Translations under genes and position numbers: made by a program | Assembly: GCA_030017555.1 (NCBI GenBank) | Contig: JASEIC010000005.1 | Location: 1 to 40,965, forward strand | Reading direction: 5' to 3' | Source: Patescibacteria group bacterium | GTDB taxonomy: Bacteria > Patescibacteriota > Minisyncoccia > UBA6257 > GWB1-50-10 | DNA length: 40,965 nucleotides | Shown: one piece after another, positions 8,820-16,944 of the stretch | Numbering within the stretch: position 1 is the first letter of the stretch | Layout of the letters: each line of letters opens with the position of its first letter | Notes under the pieces: model-generated | The model's database searches: none | Told to the model about the DNA's origin: nothing | The model's input: the letters and a program-made list of their open reading frames with translations, nothing else

Positions 8820-9596
8820 TCACTGCTGGGCTTCGAAAGTCGGTTTGGAAATTTCATAAAAAATACCGCAGGGAATCTTGTTTTGATTATTTTTTATTTT
8901 TTGCATTGCAATTTCAGGATCGTTTGCGGGCGAATCATCAATCCAAAAAATTCTTTCTTTAAAATATTCACGGGTATCAAAGAATGTGATGCATGGTTGG
9001 ATAATATCAACAAATGCAAATCCTTTATGTTCTGTGGCTCGTTTCATTATTTCTTTTGTTTTTGGAATATCCAAAGCAAATGTTCTTGCGATAAATGATG
9101 CGTTTAAACTAAGCATCAAGAGAATTGGATCAAACGGTTCGTCAATACTGCCAAATGGCGTTGATTTACCTTTAAAACCCTTAGGACTTGTCGGCGTTGC
9201 TTGGCCGGTAGTTAGGGCGAAAACCTGATTATTATGAACGAATAATTTAATATCAGAATTCCGACGCGCCGCATGAATTAAATGCTCCATACCTTCAGCG
9301 TAAGCATCGCCATCACCGGAAAAACCGATTACTGTTAAATTGGGGTTTGCGGTTTTTATGCCCGTCATCGTCGGGATTGATCGACCATGAAGGGAAGTAA
9401 AAGTATTCATATTTAGATATTCTACGATTTTCCCATGGCAGCCAATACCGGCTGTCGCAACAATATTTTCTATTTTTATTTTATTTTGAGATGTAAGTTC
9501 AGTAATTGCTTCTCTAAAAGCAACCAGTATTTGGAAGTTTGGACAGCCCGGACACCAAGTTATTTTTGCTTTTGTGTTTAAATCCTGATTTATCAT
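8820..9596 (-). CDS. 2-oxoacid:ferredoxin oxidoreductase, beta subunit
   Basis: WCPGCPNF, GIGCHG, TPP motif GFSGDGDAYAEGMEHLIHAARRN. Confidence 0.92.
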   Translation of the reverse strand: MINQDLNTKAKITWCPGCPNFQILVAFREAITELTSQNKIKIENIVATAGIGCHGKIVEYLNMNTFTSLHGRSIPTMTGIKTANPNLTVIGFSGDGDAYAEGMEHLIHAARRNSDIKLFVHNNQVFALTTGQATPTSPKGFKGKSTPFGSIDEPFDPILLMLSLNASFIARTFALDIPKTKEIMKRATEHKGFAFVDIIQPCITFFDTREYFKERIFWIDDSPANDPEIAMQKIKNNQNKIPCGIFYEISKPTFEAQQ

Positions 9597-11308
9597 TTTA
9601 AAAGCTTGTTTAATTCTTCGGCTAATTCTATTGGTTCAAACGGTCGAGAATCATATGCGAGAATTTTCTCATTGGCTTCAATGCCCGTTTTTTCCCGAAG
9701 AAGTCCGGTAAATTGTGCATTATGATTACTTTCAATTGAAATTATATTTTTTACTCCATTAAACGCCGCCGAAATTCTTTTAACATCGAAAGGTTCCATC
9801 CATAAAACCTGAATTAATTTAGCTTTTTTATTCAGATATTTATTTGCTTCCAAAACAACGGTTTTCGTTGAGCCCCAAAAAATAATTGCGTTTTTGCTTT
9901 TTTGATCGCCATAAACTTTAACTGTTTCGTATTTCTCGATTTCTTTTAAAATAGATTCTCCTTTTTTAAATCTTTTATTCTGCATTTTTTTAATAATATC
10001 TAAATCTTCCGTAGCAATGCCGTCTTCATCATGTTCGTAACTATTTGACTTAACTGAAGCATTGGGCGTTCCGGGAAAAACAATAGGGGAGACTCCACCT
10101 TCCGTAAATAAATAACGACTATAATGATTATCAATTTTCTCTAAGGGCTTGCCTCTCTCAATTTTTATGGAATCGGCATTAAGAATACCGGTGGTTAAAT
10201 TTTCCGACACGTGTTTATCTAAAAGTACAACAACCGGCAGTTGATATTGCCACGCAAGATTCAAGGCATAAGCTCCACATTGAAAGGCTTCTTCCGGATC
10301 TCCCGGCGCCATTACGATTCTTGGAAATTCACCGTGACCGGCGTGAAGCACAAATCTTAAATCAGTCTGACTTGAATGAGTGGGCACCCCAGTTGCCGGC
10401 CCTTGTCGTTGTGACACGGCAATAACAATCGGTATTTCAGAAATTCCGGCCAAACTAAATGCTTCTTGCATTAATGCAAAACCGCCGGTTGCGGTTCCTA
10501 TAGCGACGCGTTCGCCGGTATAAGCTATGCCTAAAGCCATATTAATAACCGCGATTTCGTTTTCGGGTTGAATAACTTTAATATTAAAATCTTTTTGCTT
10601 TTTTGCTAAAAAATGGAGAATAGAAGTAGATGGCGTCATTGGGTAAGCAATATAAAATTTGAGTCCCGCCGCGATAAGTCCTCGCGCTAATGCCGTATTG
10701 CCGTCTACAAGCTCCTTTGTATTAATTTTATCTCTTTTAATTTCTTTCCAGTGCCTGAAATTTATTTTCTCTAAATGTTCGTATCCTAATTTTGCAAGCG
10801 TAATATTCGATTCCAATGATTTTTCTTGAAATACTTTATGTAGAATATTTAACATTTCGTTTAAAGGTAAATCAAGAAGATAGCACATAGCGCCGAGGGC
10901 GGCTGATGAACGAGCAATGACGGGCGCTTTGGTATTTTTTATAAAATCAGAAAAAGGCAAATTTACCAAAGTGACATTTTGGCGTTCTATTTTTTCTTTT
11001 TCATAATTTTCCGTAAAAATAACCGCGTTTTTGCTTAATTTCGGTAAATGGCGCAAAACAGTTTCATCGGTTAAAGCAATTAATGCGTCAATGTGGGAAT
11101 TATCATAAAAAACTTTTTCATTGGAAAAACTTATCCGCGCATAATTATGGCCGCCGCGAATAAGCGACGGATATTTAAAAGAAATAAAAACTTCATAACC
11201 GATTTTAGCCAGGATTTGGCCAAGATTATTGCCGGCTTCGCGGATACCATCGCCAGCCGCGCCGCCAATAACTATAGTAAAAATACTGTTATGATTATGT
11301 TCGATCAT
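9593..11308 (-). CDS. 2-oxoacid:ferredoxin oxidoreductase, fused gamma-alpha subunit
   Basis: N-terminal GGAAGDGIREAG gamma domain; YPMTPSTSILHFLA, QPENEIAVINMALG; 4-nt overlap with beta gene. Confidence 0.93.
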   Translation of the reverse strand: MIEHNHNSIFTIVIGGAAGDGIREAGNNLGQILAKIGYEVFISFKYPSLIRGGHNYARISFSNEKVFYDNSHIDALIALTDETVLRHLPKLSKNAVIFTENYEKEKIERQNVTLVNLPFSDFIKNTKAPVIARSSAALGAMCYLLDLPLNEMLNILHKVFQEKSLESNITLAKLGYEHLEKINFRHWKEIKRDKINTKELVDGNTALARGLIAAGLKFYIAYPMTPSTSILHFLAKKQKDFNIKVIQPENEIAVINMALGIAYTGERVAIGTATGGFALMQEAFSLAGISEIPIVIAVSQRQGPATGVPTHSSQTDLRFVLHAGHGEFPRIVMAPGDPEEAFQCGAYALNLAWQYQLPVVVLLDKHVSENLTTGILNADSIKIERGKPLEKIDNHYSRYLFTEGGVSPIVFPGTPNASVKSNSYEHDEDGIATEDLDIIKKMQNKRFKKGESILKEIEKYETVKVYGDQKSKNAIIFWGSTKTVVLEANKYLNKKAKLIQVLWMEPFDVKRISAAFNGVKNIISIESNHNAQFTGLLREKTGIEANEKILAYDSRPFEPIELAEELNKLLK

Positions 11309-11394
11309 AAATTCAATTCTTCTAATTATAACATTTATTTTTAATAAGCACTCCCCGTATTTAAAAAGGTGTGTTATGATATATAAAAGTATTT

Positions 11395-11880
11395 ATGGCT
11401 GAAGATAAAAAAATAAAAATTGGATGGTTTTCTTTTTCGTGTTGCGAGGATAATACGATTGTGATGACCGAAGTAATGAACGATCACTGGCAGGAGTGGA
11501 AAAAAATCTTTGACTTCCGGCATATGCGCGTTTTAAAATCAAAAAATGTTCTGGATGAACTGGATATCGCTTTTATTGAAGGGGCGATTGCTTCGCCGGA
11601 ACATGAAGAAACTGTAAAAGATATTCGCGCGCGTTCCAAAAAACTTGTGGCAGTCGGTTCTTGCGCGGTAATTGGCTTGCCAGCCGGTCAGCGAAACACT
11701 TTTACTGAAGATCAGAAAAAAAGCATTGAATTTTTAATTACCCGTTTTGGCGCTCTGCCTAAAGTTTTAAAAGTCGTTGACGTAGTAAAAGTTGACGCTG
11801 AAATTCCGGGGTGCCCGATGAATCCGAATAATTTCTTAAAAGTTGTAGACGATTTAGTTCGGGAATTTCAACAAAAATAA
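11395..11880 (+). CDS. [NiFe]-hydrogenase small subunit (NuoB/HoxY-like, single cluster)
   Basis: FSFSCCEDNTIVMTE, FIEGAIASPEHEE, VAVGSCAVIG, PGCPMNP. Confidence 0.88.
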   Translation: MAEDKKIKIGWFSFSCCEDNTIVMTEVMNDHWQEWKKIFDFRHMRVLKSKNVLDELDIAFIEGAIASPEHEETVKDIRARSKKLVAVGSCAVIGLPAGQRNTFTEDQKKSIEFLITRFGALPKVLKVVDVVKVDAEIPGCPMNPNNFLKVVDDLVREFQQK

Positions 11881-11881
11881 A

Positions 11882-13177
11882 ATGCATACATTTGATTTAT
11901 CGCTTGAACATATAACAAAAATAGAAGGCAATGCCTCGCTTAACGTAAGTGTAAAAGACGATAAGGTAACAAACGTTAAATTTAAAACTGTTGAATACAA
12001 ACGTTTTTTTACTGAAGCAATGAAAGGCAAACCAATTGGCGCCATGCCCGCGCACCTAGCGCGCATTTGCGGCACTTGTTCTAATGCTCACATAATGTGC
12101 AGTATTGAAGCGTGTGAAAACGCGTTAGACATCGAACCGTCAGAACAAACAAAAATTTTAAGAACACTCACCATGCATGGACTTATAATCCGCGATCACG
12201 CGCTTCATTTATATTTATTCTCCTTACCTGATATTTATAACAAAGATTCATTTCTTGATTTAGATGAGAATAATAAAGAAGAGCACGATTTGTTGCATGA
12301 TGGTTTTGATATAAAAGCCGCTGGTAATTTTTTAGCGACTTTAATTGCCAGTCGAAGCGTTCATGCTACATATCCCACTATTGGCGGGTTTTTGCATTTT
12401 CCTGATAAAACAGGCATTGAAGAAGCAATTAAAAAGTTAAAGAATGTCAGAGAAGGAGTATTAAAACTGATTAAAATATTTTACGGGGCGCCATTTCATT
12501 TTGATCGAGAAACCAATTTTATGGCGCTTGTGCCGGAAAAAAGCTTTGGTTACATCAATGGTCAAATTTTGACAAGTAAAGGCGAAAAATATGGCGAGGA
12601 TAAATTCCGAGAACATTTAGAACAAGTAGTTTTGCCGTATTCGCAAGCATCGGCTTATCAATATAAAGGCGAAAGTTATATGGTTGGAGCATTGGCGCGG
12701 ATAAATCTCGCTAAAAATTTACTCCATTTAAAAACGAAAGAATCAATCGCGGAAATTCTTAAAGTTTTTCCTTCAACTGATATTTTCCATAATAATTTAG
12801 CTCAAGCAATTGAAATTCTCCATTCTATCGATGAATCAATAGAACTCCTCAAAAACAATGCGTTTGTGCCGGAACCGGTTATTAAAAAGCCGTTTCGCGA
12901 AGCAACCGGTATCGGCGTAATTGAAGCGCCGCGCGGCACTCTTTATCATAAATTGACAATTGATGAAAAAGGCATCGTAAAAGAAGGCGAAGTGATAGTA
13001 CCAACGGGTCAGAATCAAATAAATATTGAACAGGACATTGGCCGATTAGTTCAAAATCTCTTACCCGATACGTCAAAAGATAAAATTGTTTTTGAGATCG
13101 AGAAATTGATAAGAGCGTACGATCCTTGCATGAGTTGCGCCGCTCATTTCCTTAAAGTTTATTGGAACGAAGGATAA
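11882..13177 (+). CDS. [NiFe]-hydrogenase large subunit
   Basis: L1 motif RICGTCSNAH, C-terminal L2 motif YDPCMSCAAH followed by tail FLKVYWNEG. Confidence 0.93.
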   Translation: MHTFDLSLEHITKIEGNASLNVSVKDDKVTNVKFKTVEYKRFFTEAMKGKPIGAMPAHLARICGTCSNAHIMCSIEACENALDIEPSEQTKILRTLTMHGLIIRDHALHLYLFSLPDIYNKDSFLDLDENNKEEHDLLHDGFDIKAAGNFLATLIASRSVHATYPTIGGFLHFPDKTGIEEAIKKLKNVREGVLKLIKIFYGAPFHFDRETNFMALVPEKSFGYINGQILTSKGEKYGEDKFREHLEQVVLPYSQASAYQYKGESYMVGALARINLAKNLLHLKTKESIAEILKVFPSTDIFHNNLAQAIEILHSIDESIELLKNNAFVPEPVIKKPFREATGIGVIEAPRGTLYHKLTIDEKGIVKEGEVIVPTGQNQINIEQDIGRLVQNLLPDTSKDKIVFEIEKLIRAYDPCMSCAAHFLKVYWNEG

Positions 13178-13529
13178 TAGAGATTTCTTCAATGGCTTTT
13201 TTTTGAGAAATTATTGGCGGCACACAGATGATTTTTATTTTTTCAAGCCTACCCAACTTATTAAGAATTCGAAGTTCTGTTAAAGCGTCAAAATCATGAA
13301 GCGATACGCGCGGCGTTTTCGCAAAGTCATCTAAGGTGTTAAAAATTTTAACTTCGTTTATGCCCGTTGCCGTATCAATTACTGTTAATTCTTTCGGTAC
13401 GTTCCATTCTTCATTCGGGTCTTTTATCTCAAATTTAATATTTGGGAATAATTTTTTTAAATCCGGCAGGATTTTTATAGGCATTGAATCTTCTTTTATA
13501 TCGGGGTTGCCGAAAACAAATATCGTCAT
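13152..13529 (-). CDS. Hydrogenase maturation protease (HycI/HyaD-like)
   Basis: FVFGNPDIKEDSMP, TVIDTATG, SLHDFDAL, ICVPP; convergent to large subunit gene. Confidence 0.82.
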   Translation of the reverse strand: MTIFVFGNPDIKEDSMPIKILPDLKKLFPNIKFEIKDPNEEWNVPKELTVIDTATGINEVKIFNTLDDFAKTPRVSLHDFDALTELRILNKLGRLEKIKIICVPPIISQKKAIEEISIILRSNKL

Positions 13530-13530
13530 A

Positions 13531-14262
13531 TTAAATAGTTTTATTTGCGAGATTTAAACTTTGAAGCGTATATTTTTTTAATGTTTCGGCTTGGGGCAAT
13601 GAAATTATTTCACAAGGCACGTTCCAATGAATTGAAATAATATCGCCGGGTTTTATTTGTTCAATATCATATTCTGATTCCAATCGGCGCGTAAGTTTCT
13701 TTTTAATGGGTAATCCAAAGCATAATTTTCCGTTCGCGTAAATTATTGGTTCTGTTTCAACTGTAATTATAGGTCCATTTACTTCCAGTACTTTGCCGGA
13801 ACTAACAGAACATTCACTAAGGCTTTCTAAATCGTGCTCTAAATCGACATTACCGGTTCTGCGCCAAATATTTAAAACATGAAATGAATGGTGGGGAACC
13901 GCGCCTTGTTCCAATTTTTTTTCCATATATTTAAAATCTTTACTTCTTGTTTTCTTTTTTATTTGTTGACCGTAAATAAGGTGGCGATGGAAATGGCGTT
14001 TTTCAATATTTTGAAGCAAATCATTGCCTAACCAATATGCTTCAACAACTCGGCTATTAAAAGGATCCTGAATTTTATTTACCCGGGCAATAAATTCAAG
14101 GTACGGATACATTGTTTTAAATTGCGCAAGCAGCTGTTCTAAACCGACGTCAGTTACGCCTTCATCAATATAAGCTTTCACTTCGCGGTTAGCATCCGGT
14201 CCGCAATAATGAAGGCGGTTGGGTCCAAAAGCATATCGAGTACAACGTAAAACGCCGTCCAT
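13531..14262 (-). CDS. Hydrogenase-associated protein of unknown function with HypC-like C-terminus
   Basis: C-terminal CSVSSGKVLEVNGPIITVE...GDIISIHWNVPCEIISLPQAETLKKYT; adjacent to maturation protease. Confidence 0.6.
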   Translation of the reverse strand: MDGVLRCTRYAFGPNRLHYCGPDANREVKAYIDEGVTDVGLEQLLAQFKTMYPYLEFIARVNKIQDPFNSRVVEAYWLGNDLLQNIEKRHFHRHLIYGQQIKKKTRSKDFKYMEKKLEQGAVPHHSFHVLNIWRRTGNVDLEHDLESLSECSVSSGKVLEVNGPIITVETEPIIYANGKLCFGLPIKKKLTRRLESEYDIEQIKPGDIISIHWNVPCEIISLPQAETLKKYTLQSLNLANKTI

Positions 14263-14271
14263 AGATTAAAT

Positions 14272-15204
14272 TTAAATTGCCGATGATGAAATATTCGGCG
14301 CGGGCATCGGTGATTTTGAAGATTTCCGCGCGAATAAAACAAACAATATTATCCCCAAAACATAAAGAGCGGCGCTTATCGCGTCATTTAAACTAAAAAC
14401 TTTTGTTATAAAAATTGCCGAAAGAACATTAGTAACAAGCGTAGCAGGTACAAGCAGGGTAGCAACATAAGTGGCTGGCGCATATTTTAAAGCTCCATAC
14501 CAAAAACTGACAAAACCGAAAAGCAAAAAGCTCGTAAGAATCGTCCATCCCCACTGTGATTCATTTAAGTTCAAATTAAAAACTGCGGCGCCGTCTCTTG
14601 CTAGCAAAAACGCAAAAAGAATTAATGAACCCAAAATCATACGGTTTGCGGCAACAGTTGTGCTTGAAAATTCCTGCAATGCTTTTTTGGCAATAATGTT
14701 TTCAATTGCCCATAAAATAGTTGCGCCGATTATCATAAATTCTCCGGTATTAAATTTAAATCCGGTAAATCCGCCGATAAAAAAATTAGCGGCAAAAATT
14801 ATTGTTGCGCCGAGAATTTGTAATTTGGATAAACGTTCTTTCAAAAACGGATAAGCAAAAATAAAAACCCAAAGAAAGAGAGTTTTATGGATTAAGGAAG
14901 CGTTAATGGCGTTTGTTTGGGTTAAGCCGCTAAAGAACAGAGCAAAGGGCAATGAGCCGCCGACAACGCCGATTAAAATTAATTTAGTGATGTTTTTTTT
15001 TGAAGCGTTTTTTATTTCTGCCCATTTTTTCGTGATAAGAAAAATACCGAGGAGTAAAAACGCGACAATTGAATTTTTAAATGTGGTAAAGACAATCGGA
15101 TCTTTTACGGCTGTTACGGCGATTTTAGTTAGAAAATTGTTTGTACCGGAAATTAGCGCCGCTGAAAGCGCAAAAATCGTCGGGAATATTAATTTTTTAT
15201 TCAT
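14272..15204 (-). CDS. EamA/DMT-family transporter
   Basis: About 10 TM segments in two EamA repeats. Confidence 0.85.
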   Translation of the reverse strand: MNKKLIFPTIFALSAALISGTNNFLTKIAVTAVKDPIVFTTFKNSIVAFLLLGIFLITKKWAEIKNASKKNITKLILIGVVGGSLPFALFFSGLTQTNAINASLIHKTLFLWVFIFAYPFLKERLSKLQILGATIIFAANFFIGGFTGFKFNTGEFMIIGATILWAIENIIAKKALQEFSSTTVAANRMILGSLILFAFLLARDGAAVFNLNLNESQWGWTILTSFLLFGFVSFWYGALKYAPATYVATLLVPATLVTNVLSAIFITKVFSLNDAISAALYVLGIILFVLFARKSSKSPMPAPNISSSAI

Positions 15205-15227
15205 TTATTTATTATAACTATTTTTAT

Positions 15228-16250
15228 TTAGGCATCCAAACGTCTTTTGGCCGGGTGCTTGGCGGTTGACGTTTGATTTCCTTGGCTAATTTTTTGGGCT
15301 TTAATTTCATTTAAGATTTTCTCGGCATTTTTCAAACTATCTAAATCGTAAATTGAAATTGAAGTTGCATCAGAATTTATTTTTTTGAGAGTCTTTAATT
15401 TTTCTTTAAGGTTTTTTTCGGTTATTAAATCGTTTTTAGTAAGGAAAAGATATTCCGGTTTTTTAAGAAGCGTTTTATTATAAAGACCGAGCTCTTTTCT
15501 AATTATTTCATAATCTTTTTTAGGGTTAGGGGATTCTGCTGAAATAAAATGAAAAATAATATGAGTTCGTTCAATATGGCGTAAAAATTTAATGCCTAAA
15601 CCACGACCGTCGGACGATCCTTCAATCAGGCCGGGAATATCAGCCAAAATAAGTTCATAATAAACTCCTAAATTCGGTTCAAGCGTGGTAAATGGATAGT
15701 TTGCCACCTTGCTTTTTGCATTGGAAACGTGATTTAAAAAACTAGATTTGCCAACATTTGGTAATCCAACAAAACCGATGTCAGCAATAAGTTTAAGTTC
15801 TAATCTTAAATCAAAATTTTCACCGGGCAAACCCGGTTGAAATTCTTTCGGCGATGTATTAGTTGATGATCGAAAATGAAAATTGCCTTTTCCGCCCCTG
15901 CCGCCCCTTGCAATTAAAACGCATTCTCCGATTTTTGTAATTTCAACATCAGTATTATTTGTCAGATTATGAATTACAGTTCCGACTGGCAGTTTTAAAG
16001 TTAAATCTTTGCCGTTATGACCGTCTCGAAACTGACCTCGGCCATCAAAACCGTTTTCCGCAACTAAAACCTTTTTAAAGCGGAATTGATTTAAAGCGCT
16101 TAAATCAGATACGCCTTCACCATAAATATTGCCGCCATTGCCGCCGGTTGCGCCAGCCGGACCAAGACTCATTAAATTTTTATTAAAAGCTACCGCGCCT
16201 TTGCCGCCGTTACCCGCAGAAATTTTTATTGCGACGTCATCAATAAGCAT
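15228..16250 (-). CDS. obg: GTPase Obg/CgtA
   Basis: Gly-rich Obg fold, GFVGLPNVGKSSFLNHVSNAK, DIPGLIEGSSDGRGLG. Confidence 0.95.
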   Translation of the reverse strand: MLIDDVAIKISAGNGGKGAVAFNKNLMSLGPAGATGGNGGNIYGEGVSDLSALNQFRFKKVLVAENGFDGRGQFRDGHNGKDLTLKLPVGTVIHNLTNNTDVEITKIGECVLIARGGRGGKGNFHFRSSTNTSPKEFQPGLPGENFDLRLELKLIADIGFVGLPNVGKSSFLNHVSNAKSKVANYPFTTLEPNLGVYYELILADIPGLIEGSSDGRGLGIKFLRHIERTHIIFHFISAESPNPKKDYEIIRKELGLYNKTLLKKPEYLFLTKNDLITEKNLKEKLKTLKKINSDATSISIYDLDSLKNAEKILNEIKAQKISQGNQTSTAKHPAKRRLDA

Positions 16251-16331
16251 ATATTCAATTGTATAGTATCTAAACTTTGAATTAAATCAGATGATCTAAA
16301 GCACTTGACGGTTTATTAATTTAAGGTGTAA

Positions 16332-16343
16332 ACTAACGTTAGT
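16332..16343. promoter_or_regulatory. 12-bp perfect palindrome actaacgttagt near promoter of 16381 gene
   Basis: Just downstream of a TTGACG ... TAAACT promoter-like region. Confidence 0.35.
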
Positions 16344-16380
16344 AATTTTTAATTAAGCTTTAGAAAATAAAGGAGTTGTT

Positions 16381-16815
16381 ATGATCCATGAATTTTTTGC
16401 AGTGACAATAACATCTATTTATCAAGTTCATGATACGGCTGATAATGGTTTACCTTTAGTTCAAAAAATTGCTGCTGATAAAGATAGTGTTGTTTCTTTG
16501 GGTCAAAAATTAGAAACCGGTGCCATGGTAGCGATTACAAAACTTTTAATTACGTACATTCCAGAAGGTGGAGGTTTGACTTCGTTTGAGCGAAGAATTG
16601 AAATGGTTAATTCCGGATATTTTTGTGGTAATACCTCATATATTGTTGCGCTCTTTAAAACAGCAGAAGAAGCGCAAGAGTGTTTTAAAAATAAAGACAG
16701 AAAACCTTGTGATTCGCGATGGATTACACAAACAAAAGCTATTTTAAAAGAAATCGGCGATGATCATCCTGTTTTTTATGTTTGTAAAGATCTAAGATTC
16801 GGTTTATTGTCATAA
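16381..16815 (+). CDS. Hypothetical protein, 144 aa
   Basis: ORF with SD aaaggag and own terminator. Confidence 0.75.
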   Translation: MIHEFFAVTITSIYQVHDTADNGLPLVQKIAADKDSVVSLGQKLETGAMVAITKLLITYIPEGGGLTSFERRIEMVNSGYFCGNTSYIVALFKTAEEAQECFKNKDRKPCDSRWITQTKAILKEIGDDHPVFYVCKDLRFGLLS

Positions 16816-16829
16816 TATTTATATTTTTA

Positions 16830-16854
16830 CGCCCTTTCAATCGGGCGTTTTTTA
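16830..16854 (+). terminator. Rho-independent terminator
   Basis: acgccctttcaatcgggcgttttttat. Confidence 0.85.
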
Positions 16855-16944
16855 TTAGAATTGCACATTTGAATTTTTATTAGATTTAATGTATGATTTT
16901 TCTATCTGATAAGAAGCCCCGGCCGGGCATTTTTATTTATTACT

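Noticed and set aside
8802-9228. Plus-strand ORFs of 98 and 80 aa
   Set aside because: Antisense to the 2-oxoacid oxidoreductase beta subunit gene
13336-13557. 73-aa plus-strand ORF
   Set aside because: Antisense to the maturation protease gene, which has recognisable motifs
14471-15217. Plus-strand ORFs of 127 and 103 aa
   Set aside because: Antisense to the EamA transporter gene
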